Part shown: positions 1-7,316 of the stretch, piece by piece
Position numbering within the stretch: position 1 is the stretch's first letter
Layout of the letters: every line of letters begins with the position of its first letter
Assembly: GCA_005773095.1 (NCBI GenBank)
Contig: SXHT01000268.1
Span: 1-10,844, forward strand
Reading direction: 5' to 3'
Source of the DNA: Planctomycetaceae bacterium
GTDB taxonomy: Bacteria > Planctomycetota > Planctomycetia > Pirellulales > PALSA-1355
DNA: 10,844 nt
The notes under the pieces: generated by a model
Databases searched by the model: none
What the model saw: only the letters and a program-made list of their open reading frames with translations
What the model was told of the DNA's origin: nothing
Translations under genes and position numbers: made by a program

Positions 1-1
1 C

Positions 2-283
2 GGCTGCCCGCGAATCGAGGCGGGTCCGATCCCGCCGAGGGCCGGCAACGTGTCGATGGATTCGAGCAAGCTGATCGCCGCGCTCGGATTTGAGCCGTTC
101 GATGCGTGGCCGTTCGACGAATCGCTCGTGCCAACGGATCGCGCGTGGCACTTCGATCGTTCCGGGAACTGGCCTGGCTCGCCGAAATTCTTGGCGGAGG
201 TGCTCTATCGGACTCCATTGCGACGCAGCGGCAGTCACAAGCGACAGCAATTTCGACCGCACACTCCGGGTTGCGATTGCTAG
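2..283 (+). CDS. C-terminal end of an RmlD/RfbD-like sugar-nucleotide reductase (5' partial)
   Basis: This open frame enters from the left edge and ends at TAG 281-283, so only about 93 C-terminal residues are visible. They contain RAGNVSMDSSKL, resembling the substrate-binding end of dTDP-4-dehydrorhamnose reductases and related SDR sugar-nucleotide proteins (Arg-Pro-x-Asn followed by Asp-Ser-Ser-Lys-Leu). A planctomycete-style tail follows: FEPFDAWP, then VPTDRAWHFDR, then AEVLYRTP. Such enzymes reduce a 4-keto sugar nucleotide with NAD(P)H in the cytoplasm for cell-surface polysaccharides. The Rossmann domain and catalytic YxxxK lie outside the window, so the substrate cannot be fixed. The stop codon lies inside the left arm of an inverted repeat. 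An ATG at 50 is internal and not the start. Family assignment is recognition of the C-terminal pattern only. Confidence 0.5.
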   Translation, partial: GCPRIEAGPIPPRAGNVSMDSSKLIAALGFEPFDAWPFDESLVPTDRAWHFDRSGNWPGSPKFLAEVLYRTPLRRSGSHKRQQFRPHTPGCDC

Positions 284-326
284 CAGTCGTCGACCTTGTG
301 ACGAATCGGGGATTCTGCTAGCAATC
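275..326. repeat. 12-bp perfect inverted repeat between two genes
   Basis: GATTGCTAGCAG at 275-286 and its exact complement CTGCTAGCAATC at 315-326 can form a 12-bp stem. Inside it, TCGTC (287-291) can pair with GACGA (300-304), extending the left arm. The left arm contains the stop codon of the upstream reductase gene, and the right arm ends 6 nt before the ATG of the pseudokinase gene. There is no T-run after the stem, so a classical intrinsic terminator is not indicated. It could act as an mRNA-end stabiliser, an attenuator or a structure limiting initiation at 333. The pairing is seen directly; the role is inferred. Confidence 0.5.
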
Positions 327-332
327 CCGCCT

Positions 333-2714
333 ATGCGCGAACTTCCTTCGAAGCAACTTTTGGAACTATTGGCGCGGCTTGGCTTGCTGACGCCGGCACA
401 GGTGCGATCCGTCGCGCGGAGGGTGAGAAAGCTGGCCGGCGATCTGCCGAGATTCGACCTGGTTTGGGTCGATGCGCTGGCACAATCGCGGCTGTTGACC
501 GCCTATCAGGCGCGGGAGATTAACGCCGGCCGCGGCGGCCAGCTTGCGGTTGGCCCTTACGTGGTGCGCGACCGACTGCCCTCAATAGGCTACGCCGAGA
601 TCTATTTGGCGCGCGCATCGAAACAGCAGCGCCGGTTCGACATCCCTGAATCCGATCGACAGGGCCGAAAAAGGTCGATTCTCGGCCGGTGGGTCACAAA
701 GCCAAACGACTGCTGCGTGCTTGTAGCGCGACTTGATGCGGCCCACGAATCCGAAATTCGCGAACAACTTGCCAGGCTGAAAGCTGCTTCACAGTCGATC
801 AGTTCACGGCACCTTCGCCCGCTTCGTGACTTCGGCATGAGCGGTGATCAGGTGTGGATGATGGCTGAAAGGGCAAGCGGTGTCCGTGCTTCCGACTGGA
901 TCACTGAAAACGGCCGCTTTCCGCCGCTCGTCGTCTTGCATCTGGCCCGGCAGATGTTGGTGGGATTATGCGAGCTGGAGCGCCTTGCGCTGCCGCACGG
1001 CGACCTGAACTTGCGCAATTTTGCGTTGGGCCGCGACGGCACCGCGGCGCTGCTGTTTCCCGGGGTGCGCGCGGTTTTGCGACCGCACGAAGGTTTTTCA
1101 ATGATCGATTTATCGCCCGAGTGCTATGAATCGCTGGCGCCCGAACGGGTATTGCTGGGGACGCCTCCGACGCTGGCGAGCGATCTATTCGCCTGTGGCT
1201 GTGTGTGGTGGCAGATGCTCGCCGGTCGGCCTCCCATTACCGGGGGTAACGCATTGGCAAAGCTCAAGGCCGCCGCGGAATCGCGAATTCCCGATGTGCG
1301 ACAGCTCGCACCCGACGCGCCCCCGGTGTTGGCGGAGGTAATAGCGGCATGCACTTCGTCGAGCGCCGAGAATCGCCCTCGATCGTTTGCTGAAGTGGCA
1401 CGGTTACTCGGCCCGGCGGGCGAATCGGGAGCTGCGATGATTGCGCGCTGCCTGAAGGCGCCCGAGCGCTGGTTGCTGCCCCGCCCGCGCCGCAAACGGA
1501 ATCGCAGCCGTCTGGCAAAGCATGCCTTGGAGTTTACTACGGCCGCGGCTTGTATTGTTGTGACGCTCGCAGCCTGGCGGCTGACGGCTCGGCCGGCGTC
1601 GCTGAATGCGGGATTGGCGATGCCCACCAGGGCGCGGCGGTCGCCGGACGGGCAGAAGCCGCGAGAAGCAACTCCGCCGCCCCAACGGGTGGTGCCTGCG
1701 AGCTTTATCGAGCCGGCCGCCAATTCAGCGGACAAATCTCCGGGTGATGTCCCGCCGCTACGCCTGCCGGTCGGCCGGGTGTTACGGCTTGCGTCCCTCG
1801 ACCCGGTCGCCGGACAACTCGTTCTCGGGGCGACAGGCTTGCGTCCAATCGTGGTTGTCCCGCGCGAGGGTCTGACGATCGACCAACCCGATGTGCGTTT
1901 CGTGGATCTGGACTTCGTCGCTGAGGACGATGGCTCGTCATCGCCGATGATCATCTTGCGCGCTTCCACGGCACGTTTCGAAAGGTGTACGTTTCATGGC
2001 GCGAGCGAACAATCTCCAAGGACGGTGATCGCCTGGGAATCAGCGGCGACCAGCACAGGGGATGACTGGGATGCGTCGCTGGATCACCTCTCCCTGTTCA
2101 ACTGCGTGGTTCACCAGGCCGGAGCGACGATCGAGCGGTCCCGGGTCGGCGAAGCCACGGTCGAATGCGCGAATGTGTTGATTGTTGCGAGTGGAAGCCT
2201 GATTCGATTGCCCCTTCCGGCAGCCGATGCTGCCGTATCTGTTTCGCTCGATCATTGCACGCTGCGCGCGGCGGGTCCGGTCGTCGAAGCGATTGAGCCC
2301 AGCAAGGCGTTCCAGCGATTGGGACGCATTACCGTTACGGCCGTGGATTGCGTGCTGGCGCCAGCCAAAGAGCGATCGCTGATCGAACTATCGATGCGCG
2401 ATGCGGAGAGTGGCAGCGGTACGTTGCGATGGACCGGCAAGGATTCTCTCTTGGAGGTGAATGCCGGATTGGCCGCAAGTCGCGACAAGACGGAGTCGCT
2501 GGAGTCAATGGACGAGTCGAAAATCAATGTCACCGGTCTCGCACGTAGTCCTCTCGACTTTGCGGGTCAGCACCTTGATCGGCCTGCGTCGTCGCAGCTT
2601 CGCCGGTGGCTCGCGCCGCGACAGTCGCTTGCGCCCCCAGGCATTGCCCCGGGCAATTTGCCGGAAAACTCGGTGGATTTGACTTCTAGCGGCCGTAACC
2701 TAAGTTTGCGTTAG
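333..2714 (+). CDS. membrane-anchored serine/threonine pseudokinase with beta-rich outer region
   Basis: The 793-aa product has four parts. Residues 1-70 match the N-terminal domain common in planctomycetal Ser/Thr kinases (LLTPAQ ... LLTAYQAREI). Residues ~73-355 form a kinase fold: GPYVVRDRL opens it, HGDLNLRN (222-229) stands for the catalytic loop, APER is at 269-272 and SDLFACGCVWWQML follows from 283. A hydrophobic helix lies at ~401-419 after a basic stretch. A ~370-residue C-terminal region of short beta repeats (DLDFVAEDD, FERCTFHG, LFNCVVHQAG, SLDHCTLRAAG) suggests a right-handed beta-helix outside the membrane. The glycine loop reads LPSIGYAEI, there is no clear VAxK lysine, HRD is HGD and DFG is FPG (242-244), so phosphotransfer is unlikely. 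The frame is open upstream to 90, but those residues look out-of-frame; ATG 333 starts the conserved domain. No strong ribosome-binding site is visible. A sensing or scaffolding role is inferred. Confidence 0.8.
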   Translation: MRELPSKQLLELLARLGLLTPAQVRSVARRVRKLAGDLPRFDLVWVDALAQSRLLTAYQAREINAGRGGQLAVGPYVVRDRLPSIGYAEIYLARASKQQRRFDIPESDRQGRKRSILGRWVTKPNDCCVLVARLDAAHESEIREQLARLKAASQSISSRHLRPLRDFGMSGDQVWMMAERASGVRASDWITENGRFPPLVVLHLARQMLVGLCELERLALPHGDLNLRNFALGRDGTAALLFPGVRAVLRPHEGFSMIDLSPECYESLAPERVLLGTPPTLASDLFACGCVWWQMLAGRPPITGGNALAKLKAAAESRIPDVRQLAPDAPPVLAEVIAACTSSSAENRPRSFAEVARLLGPAGESGAAMIARCLKAPERWLLPRPRRKRNRSRLAKHALEFTTAAACIVVTLAAWRLTARPASLNAGLAMPTRARRSPDGQKPREATPPPQRVVPASFIEPAANSADKSPGDVPPLRLPVGRVLRLASLDPVAGQLVLGATGLRPIVVVPREGLTIDQPDVRFVDLDFVAEDDGSSSPMIILRASTARFERCTFHGASEQSPRTVIAWESAATSTGDDWDASLDHLSLFNCVVHQAGATIERSRVGEATVECANVLIVASGSLIRLPLPAADAAVSVSLDHCTLRAAGPVVEAIEPSKAFQRLGRITVTAVDCVLAPAKERSLIELSMRDAESGSGTLRWTGKDSLLEVNAGLAASRDKTESLESMDESKINVTGLARSPLDFAGQHLDRPASSQLRRWLAPRQSLAPPGIAPGNLPENSVDLTSSGRNLSLR

Positions 2715-2782
2715 CCCGCTGGAACGACATCCATATTTGGCCGAAAACCATGTCTTAGCCGCCGTTTCAGACCTGTCAGGAA

Positions 2783-2971
2783 ATGCTCGCCATGTTGCAG
2801 TTGCTCCGACGACTAATCCGCGAAGAAGACGGTCCGACGGCCGTTGAGTATGCGGTCATGCTGGCGATGATTTTGATGATCTGCATTGGCTCGATCGTCC
2901 TGCTCGGCAGCAACACTGCCACCATGTGGCTGAACAACAGCAACAGCATTCAATCGGCGACGGGCTCCTAG
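2783..2971 (+). CDS. Flp/Fap-type class IVb pilin prepeptide
   Basis: This 62-aa protein carries a Flp-pilin signature. A basic leader (LLRRLIREEDG) is followed by PTAVEYAVMLAMILMICIGS. Prepilin peptidase (TadV type) would cut after Gly17, leaving Glu22 at mature position +5 and Tyr23 next to it, as in Flp pilins. The hydrophobic stretch ~24-42 is the assembly helix. The short polar tail (SNTATMWLNNSNSIQSATGS) fits the family length of 50-65 residues. Flp pilins polymerise outside the membrane through the Tad machinery for adhesion. No tad/cpa genes are nearby, so this is an orphan pilin gene. AGG at 2778-2780 lies too close to ATG 2783 to be convincing; ATG 2792 (59 aa) is a possible alternative start with 11-nt spacing. 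It is convergent with the Nudix gene, 44 nt away. Confidence 0.85.
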   Translation: MLAMLQLLRRLIREEDGPTAVEYAVMLAMILMICIGSIVLLGSNTATMWLNNSNSIQSATGS

Positions 2972-2979
2972 CTGAAGTC

Positions 2980-2993
2980 CCGGCGTTAGCCGG
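2980..2993. terminator. small GC hairpin between convergent genes (weak bidirectional terminator candidate)
   Basis: CCGGC (2980-2984), a GTTA loop and GCCGG (2989-2993) form a 5-bp GC stem 9 nt after the pilin stop codon and 22 nt beyond the end of the Nudix gene on the other strand. No U-run follows on either side, so intrinsic termination is only a possibility. Confidence 0.25.
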
Positions 2994-3015
2994 CATGCAT
3001 TCGTTGAGAAGCCGC

Positions 3016-3549
3016 CTAACGGCCGAACTCCCGCCTGCGAAAGCTCTCGTAAAACAGCAACGCTGCAATCGATTTGGCGTCGCGCATCTGGCCATTGCGA
3101 ATGAGTTGCAGCGCCTCGTTCCAGGTCACCTCGAGCGGCTCGATTTGTTCGCCGGATTCCAACGCGCTCGTGCCCGGCTGAAGTCCCGTTGCCACGAAAA
3201 CGGTCATCCGCTCATTGAGTATGCCAGGGGACATAAAGAACTCGCACAGCAGTTCGATCGTGTCGGCCCGATAACCGGTTTCTTCGATCAGTTCCCGACG
3301 GGCCGTCTCGGCAGGTGCTTCGCCGGGATCGAGCGTTCCCGCCGGCAACTCGATGAGCGTCTCACCAATCGCCACGCGATAGTTGCGGATCAGGCAGATC
3401 CGTGCATCGGGAAGGATCGGCAGGATGGCCACCGCGCCCGGATGCACGACGATTTCGCGATCGAGCCATCGACCGTCGAGCGTGATTTGCTGCCGGCGTT
3501 CAACGCGAAACTTGTGGGCGGTTAGCAGGACGTCGGGGCTGTCTGCCAT
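3016..3549 (-). CDS. Nudix hydrolase, ADP-ribose pyrophosphatase type
   Basis: The 177-aa product contains a complete Nudix box at residues 71-93: GTLDPGE, then seven residues, then RELIEETGY, matching Gx5Ex7REUxEExGU with all the metal-binding glutamates (85-90). In front of it are RNYR (55-58) and ELPAG (67-71), typical of ADP-ribose/ADP-sugar pyrophosphatases that cut ADP-ribose to AMP and ribose 5-phosphate with Mg2+. Length fits NudF-like enzymes. ATG at 3549 is chosen because GGGAGAA (3553-3559, minus strand) gives a well-placed ribosome-binding site; a TTG four codons upstream (3561) is an alternative without one. The gene stands alone, divergent from the M50 protease gene with 177 nt between starts. 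Likely role: clearance of free ADP-ribose or toxic nucleotide sugars in the cytoplasm. The exact substrate cannot be read from sequence. Confidence 0.88.
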   Translation of the reverse strand: MADSPDVLLTAHKFRVERRQQITLDGRWLDREIVVHPGAVAILPILPDARICLIRNYRVAIGETLIELPAGTLDPGEAPAETARRELIEETGYRADTIELLCEFFMSPGILNERMTVFVATGLQPGTSALESGEQIEPLEVTWNEALQLIRNGQMRDAKSIAALLFYESFRRREFGR

Positions 3550-3726
3550 GGCTTCTCCCAAGATTTCAATTGCCTGGCATGGGGGTCAAGGATAGGATAA
3601 GAACTGGCGAGCGAATGTTCCATGGCCTCCTACTACAGGCTTTGTGGCGGACATCGTTGGTGCGTCTGCGGGGGCGATGGCTGGTGAAGTTTCGGCCAAT
3701 TGGAAAGCTTGAGTCTCACGGGAATT

Positions 3727-4761
3727 ATGGGCGATTTTGCTGCTTGGAGCTTGGGGCTGGGCGGGGTGTGGGGTGTGCGGTTACGGCTGCACATCTTTTT
3801 CCTGCTGTTTGGCGTGCAAGCTGTTTATTTGGCCTCATTGGCCAAAGAGCGCGGGATGGTGCTCTATGCCGCCGCGTGCCTGCTGATCCTGCTGGTCAGC
3901 GTGCTGCTGCACGAGGCCGGACATTGCTGGACCGCATTCAAGGTCGGGGGGTACGCTGACCATGTGGTGGTTTGGCCGTTGGGAGGGTTGCATCCTCCGC
4001 ACGTGCCGCACGACCCGCAGCTTGAACTGCTCACCGCGTTGGCCGGTCCGGTGGTCAACGCGATGGTGATGCTGCTGATCGCCCCGTTTCTCCTGGTGGC
4101 CGGGGAGGATCTGTCGGGACTTTTCGTGCCGCTTGCTCCGGCAGGGCTGACCGAGGGACAACCGCTGATTGTGGGTTTCAAGCTGGTATTTTGGATCAAT
4201 TGGCTGCTGCTGCTCGTTAATTTACTTCCGGCGTTCCCGTTCGATGGCGGACGGCTGCTGCGCTCGCTCTTGTGGTCGCAGTTTGGTTATCGCACGGCCG
4301 TGTTTTGGCTGACTCGAACGGCCATGGTCGCCGCGCTCGGGATGTGCTTGATCGCATGGTGGATGAAAGACATCTACACCACGGCACTCGTGCCGGCGTG
4401 GGTGCCGCTGCTCTTGTTCGCAATCTTTCTATGGTTTGGAGCGCAACAGGAAGAGGCCAGGTTGGAAAATAAAGCCATTGACGACGAATTTTTCGGCTAC
4501 GACTTCTCGCAAGGTTATACCAGTCTGGAACAAGATGCTTCGCGACCGCGTTCCGCAGGCCCCGGTCCGATTCGGCGCTGGCTTGCGCAACGTCGGACAG
4601 CACGCCAAAAGAAACAGGAGGCGGTCGCACGCGAAGAGGAGCAGCAAGTCGATGCCATCCTGGCCCGGCTTCACGCAGGCGGGCTGCAGCACCTGACGCC
4701 CCAGGAACGGGCGATCCTCGATCGGGTGAGCGCCCGCTATCGAAACCGGCAGCAATCCTAG
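3727..4761 (+). CDS. M50 family (site-2 protease-like) membrane zinc metalloprotease
   Basis: The 344-aa protein has several hydrophobic segments. HEAGH at residues 62-66, inside LLVSVLLHEAGHCW, is the HExxH zinc site. NLLPAFPFDGGRLLRSLLW from 165 is the second M50 signature, with Asp173 as third zinc ligand. GLHPPHVPHDPQLELLTALAGPVVN matches the conserved hairpin and AGP(x)xN element. The N-terminal W-SLGLGGVWGVRLRLH pattern is typical of the M50 subgroup without a large PDZ domain. After the last membrane helix (~240) comes a soluble basic tail ending in VDAILARLHAGGLQHLTPQERAILDRVSARYRNR, resembling a short helical module found at the end of planctomycetal rhomboid and M50 proteins. ATG 3727 is chosen because it starts 10-15 residues before the first helix as in relatives; TTG 3700 is an alternative (353 aa). 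Natural substrates are unknown; a role in cutting membrane-anchored regulators is inferred from the family. Its stop overlaps the end of the minus-strand reading frame in CTAG. Confidence 0.88.
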   Translation: MGDFAAWSLGLGGVWGVRLRLHIFFLLFGVQAVYLASLAKERGMVLYAAACLLILLVSVLLHEAGHCWTAFKVGGYADHVVVWPLGGLHPPHVPHDPQLELLTALAGPVVNAMVMLLIAPFLLVAGEDLSGLFVPLAPAGLTEGQPLIVGFKLVFWINWLLLLVNLLPAFPFDGGRLLRSLLWSQFGYRTAVFWLTRTAMVAALGMCLIAWWMKDIYTTALVPAWVPLLLFAIFLWFGAQQEEARLENKAIDDEFFGYDFSQGYTSLEQDASRPRSAGPGPIRRWLAQRRTARQKKQEAVAREEEQQVDAILARLHAGGLQHLTPQERAILDRVSARYRNRQQS

Positions 4762-5798
4762 GCCCGCCAGGCAAGCGCAATACCCGCCATCGGCACATTC
4801 GGCAAGATCGGTTTTGCGTGACCGTTTCTTCGGTTGCCAGCCAGAGGACCCACCGCGCACGCGCGTCCAGGAGGTAAAGTGTGGATCTCCACCTGATAAC
4901 CAAGTGCTTCGCAAGGCAGGAGCTTGCTAGCCCACCAACTGACGTTGCTGATGGCGTCAGCCGGCTGCTCGGGCGTTGCGTCAAACATGCCTTCCTCGGT
5001 ACCAAAGTAGTCGAACTCCACTCCGTGCTTAAAACCTCGCTCAAGCAAGGGGACCGAGAAGTTCGCCGCACTGTTGCCCAAGGACAACTTCATGTCCGGG
5101 CGTAGACGCCGCACCGCTAACGCTACCCGGCGCCAGGCCGCGGCGACCTTGTCTGCCCTTTCGTTCACCTCCTTGGAGAGAGTCTCCGGTTTGCCTTCGG
5201 CGATGACTCGCGGGAAAGTGAATGTTTGCTCATCCGTCCAGGTTTGCTCCCAGCCGAGCATCATGACCTTGGCCCCGGCCGGGATACCCTTGGCAATGTT
5301 CTCGGCTGCCGCGTCATCGGGCACCGCGGTGTCGATGCGGATTTCGACGTTGTGTTTGCCCATCAGGAAGGCGACGCCCGCCTTCTCCTTGAGATAATCT
5401 CGCTGCTTATCCGTGGCCTCGTCTGTCCAAAGCTTGGACCAGCAGCCAAACGGGGAATCGATCTTCTTTCGCGTGTCGGGCGCCAACAGCGCCAGATTGG
5501 TGCGGCAGTCGACTCGTCCGGCCGGGCCAGCGTCGGCCACCACGCGCACGCGATAGTGTCCTAGTTTGCCCACGGGCTCGGCCAGGGCTTCTACGGTTCT
5601 GGCCTCTTTCGGCTCGAGTTCCAACTGCTCCGTCTTGCTGACCAGAGGCCTGTCGTACGGAATCAGTTCACTGACCAGTTGCACCGTCACCGGCGCGTCG
5701 GTCAGGTTGCGCACGGTGGCGTCCAAGTGTGGTGGATCAGGCTGAACGTAGACGTTGCCCAGGCCGTTGCCAGCGAGCGTCAACTCGATGCCGGCCTC
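4758..5798 (-). pseudogene. downstream half of a secreted glycoside-hydrolase-like gene, split by an in-frame TAA
   Basis: This frame continues exactly in phase from the upstream half after TAA 5801-5799, reading EAGIE and then TLAGNGLGNVYVQPDPPH. It starts with an immunoglobulin-like beta domain (LDATVRNLTDAPVTVQLVSE; VGKLGHYRVRVVADAG). Then comes a segment like an alpha/beta-barrel glycosidase: WSKLWTDEATDKQRDYLK, then KVMMLGWEQTW, then DYFGTEEGMFDATPEQP, then SNVSWWASKLLP. TTG 5783 could be an independent start but lies in mid-domain and has no ribosome-binding site, so this is better read as a separated half. The last ~35 codons (from HTLPPGRACAVG) lose resemblance to a barrel end, and the frame stops in the CTAG shared with the M50 gene, so the 3' end is probably truncated or frameshifted. 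No catalytic residues can be named with confidence. Confidence 0.6.
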
Positions 5799-7013
5799 TT
5801 AAAACGTGACCGCCGCAACCGAAAGTGATGAGGGCTTGCCGGTCGGTCGGGGCAATCCGGCCCGAGTCGACAACGGACGACTGAAGCAAGCCGAGATTGA
5901 TCGCGAATACAAAGCGGCCGGATTGAGTGGCACCCGGGCGACGTACCAGCCTTCGCCCAGCGCCGTTGCGGGTTGTACGGTCACTCCCTCGTTTGGACGC
6001 CAGTCGGGTAAGCCGTCAACATAAATGTTCTTCAGATCTCCCGCGCACATCTCGGGCCAGCGAAGGCCAAACCCCATCGCAGCGACCTTGCCGGCGTCAT
6101 CGCCGCGGTGGAGCAACAAATACGCCACGGAATACGGGCGAGACGGTATGGGGACCCGCAGAAATCCTGTGCCCTCGGCCCAATCGACGAACTTCCACCG
6201 CTCGGCTGAGATATCCAGCGATGCCAACCCCGCTGCGGTGCGTTCCACCAGCATCGGGATTCCGTTGACATCGATCCGGGTGACACCGGCCTCAGCCTTG
6301 GCCATTCCGGGCGCCGGTCGCGCAGATTCGCCGCCAATGAAGGCCGCCACGCCGCCCGTCAGATAAGCGTAGCGAGCCGGCAGACACTCGGACACCGAAA
6401 GTGTGCGAAGCGTTATACCGTTTGCGGACAGTGACAGTCGCCCCTGCGAGGGCAGCGCCGCCGGCAACTCCAAAGTCTCGCAGCCATTGACCAACAGACG
6501 CGAGCGGTCCGGACTAATTGCAAGTCCTAGTGATAAGGTCTTGCCCGACGATTCGGCGTTGGTTTCGGCGTTCTGCGACGACTCCGACACCAAGGTACGA
6601 CTCGTGTCTACAGAAAGCGGTTTTGCGTCGGCTCCAACTCCGGCGAGAGTGAATTTGCATTCGGGCTTGCTGTAGTTGCCCGAGGCGATGACCTTGCCGG
6701 CGTCGTTGTCGGGTTGGCTTACCGCGATCGACAGCGCCGCGCCCTTGGCCAGCGCGTCTCCCGTCGGCAAGTCGAAGACCGCCTCGATCCAACATGATCC
6801 CGGGATCGTGCCTTGCCAGATTGCCGTGCAGTTGGCGTCGGCCTTGGCGCCGGCGGGGCCAAACGTCCAGCCTTTGCCCATCCCCCACCCCTGCGGCGAT
6901 TGCTGCGCAAAGGATGCAGCGTGAATAGCCTCCCCGGCCGGTGCAACAGCCGCGAGTCCGGCGGTCAACGCGCTTATCAAGACGACGGTCAATGAAATGG
7001 CGGATTCTCCCAT
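5799..7013 (-). CDS. N-terminal half of a split secreted beta-rich protein (probable pseudogene fragment)
   Basis: The 404-aa frame begins at ATG 7013 with a signal-peptide-like stretch (ISLTVVLISALTAGLAAVAPAGEA; cleavage probably near residues 24-29), though its n-region lacks Lys/Arg. A lectin-like beta-sandwich follows (GWGMGKGWTFGPAG; IWQGTIPGSCWIEAVFDLP; RSRLLVNGCETLELPA), then a second beta module (KFVDWAEGTGFLRVPIP; YSVAYLLLHRGDDAGKVAAM; WYVARVPLNPAAL). Translation stops at TAA 5801-5799 right after SVAAVTF, but the same frame continues into the beta domain of the next half. One base change (for example GAA to TAA) would explain it. The frame is open upstream to 7175 but those residues lack coding character. 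The whole would be ~750 residues, secreted, possibly acting on polysaccharide. If the stop is real, this half would make a secreted protein without the barrel. Confidence 0.6.
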   Translation of the reverse strand: MGESAISLTVVLISALTAGLAAVAPAGEAIHAASFAQQSPQGWGMGKGWTFGPAGAKADANCTAIWQGTIPGSCWIEAVFDLPTGDALAKGAALSIAVSQPDNDAGKVIASGNYSKPECKFTLAGVGADAKPLSVDTSRTLVSESSQNAETNAESSGKTLSLGLAISPDRSRLLVNGCETLELPAALPSQGRLSLSANGITLRTLSVSECLPARYAYLTGGVAAFIGGESARPAPGMAKAEAGVTRIDVNGIPMLVERTAAGLASLDISAERWKFVDWAEGTGFLRVPIPSRPYSVAYLLLHRGDDAGKVAAMGFGLRWPEMCAGDLKNIYVDGLPDWRPNEGVTVQPATALGEGWYVARVPLNPAALYSRSISACFSRPLSTRAGLPRPTGKPSSLSVAAVTF

Positions 7014-7178
7014 TGGAATCGGATCGGTTGGTAAGATGCTTTGATCAAGTCGGCAAGCTTCAGCTCTCCCGCCCTTTCGGCTCTTTGGAAAAGCATACAG
7101 CAAATCGGCTCCGTGGCCGACGGGGACACGGAATCCGGCGGTAACCTTGTTCTCTGGCTTGTCGCACCGTGGCAAGGC

Positions 7179-7316
7179 TCAAGGCGTCAGCTCAAAATCC
7201 CGGGTGATCGATTTCTGGCCGCGATCGACCTCGAGCTTCAACTGTGACGCCTCGTTGTACTTGGCGGGCAGGAGTTGCTCTTGAGGGACAATAAATGTGA
7301 CATTACTTGATATTTC
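7179..7316 (-). pseudogene. C-terminal remnant of a planctomycetal carboxypeptidase-regulatory-like (transthyretin-like) protein
   Basis: The last ~36 residues of a minus-strand frame read VPQEQLLPAKYNEASQLKLEVDRGQKSITRDFELTP before the stop at 7181-7179. The order PAKYN, xxSxLxxEV, then an acidic FxL end matches the C-terminus of the small (~140 aa) lipoproteins with a carboxypeptidase-regulatory-like domain that are very common in Planctomycetota. The expected beta-sandwich, signal peptide and lipobox are missing. The upstream frame (to 7400) reads HHTPLLEISSN and has no family resemblance and no ATG. The left boundary of the remnant is therefore approximate, and the gene appears to be 5' truncated. 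It ends 165 nt upstream of the start of the split secreted gene, on the same strand. Confidence 0.45.

Noticed and set aside
90..332. 5' extension of the pseudokinase frame to ATG 90
   Set aside because: The 81 extra residues are Arg/Ser-rich and overlap the in-frame end of the reductase gene; the conserved N-terminal domain starts at ATG 333.
1124..1969. 281-aa minus-strand frame inside the pseudokinase gene
   Set aside because: Composition (Arg/Ser/Ala-rich, no domain) is typical of antisense shadow in GC-rich DNA; the plus strand has clear kinase and membrane features.
2926..3525. 199-aa plus-strand frame over the Nudix gene
   Set aside because: It lies antisense to a complete Nudix box and has no recognisable pattern of its own.
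4217..5071. 284-aa minus-strand frame overlapping the M50 gene and the split gene
   Set aside because: Arg/Ser-rich, crosses two better supported frames, no domain; considered as a frameshift continuation of the split gene, but its residues (LATEETVTQ...) gave no family match.
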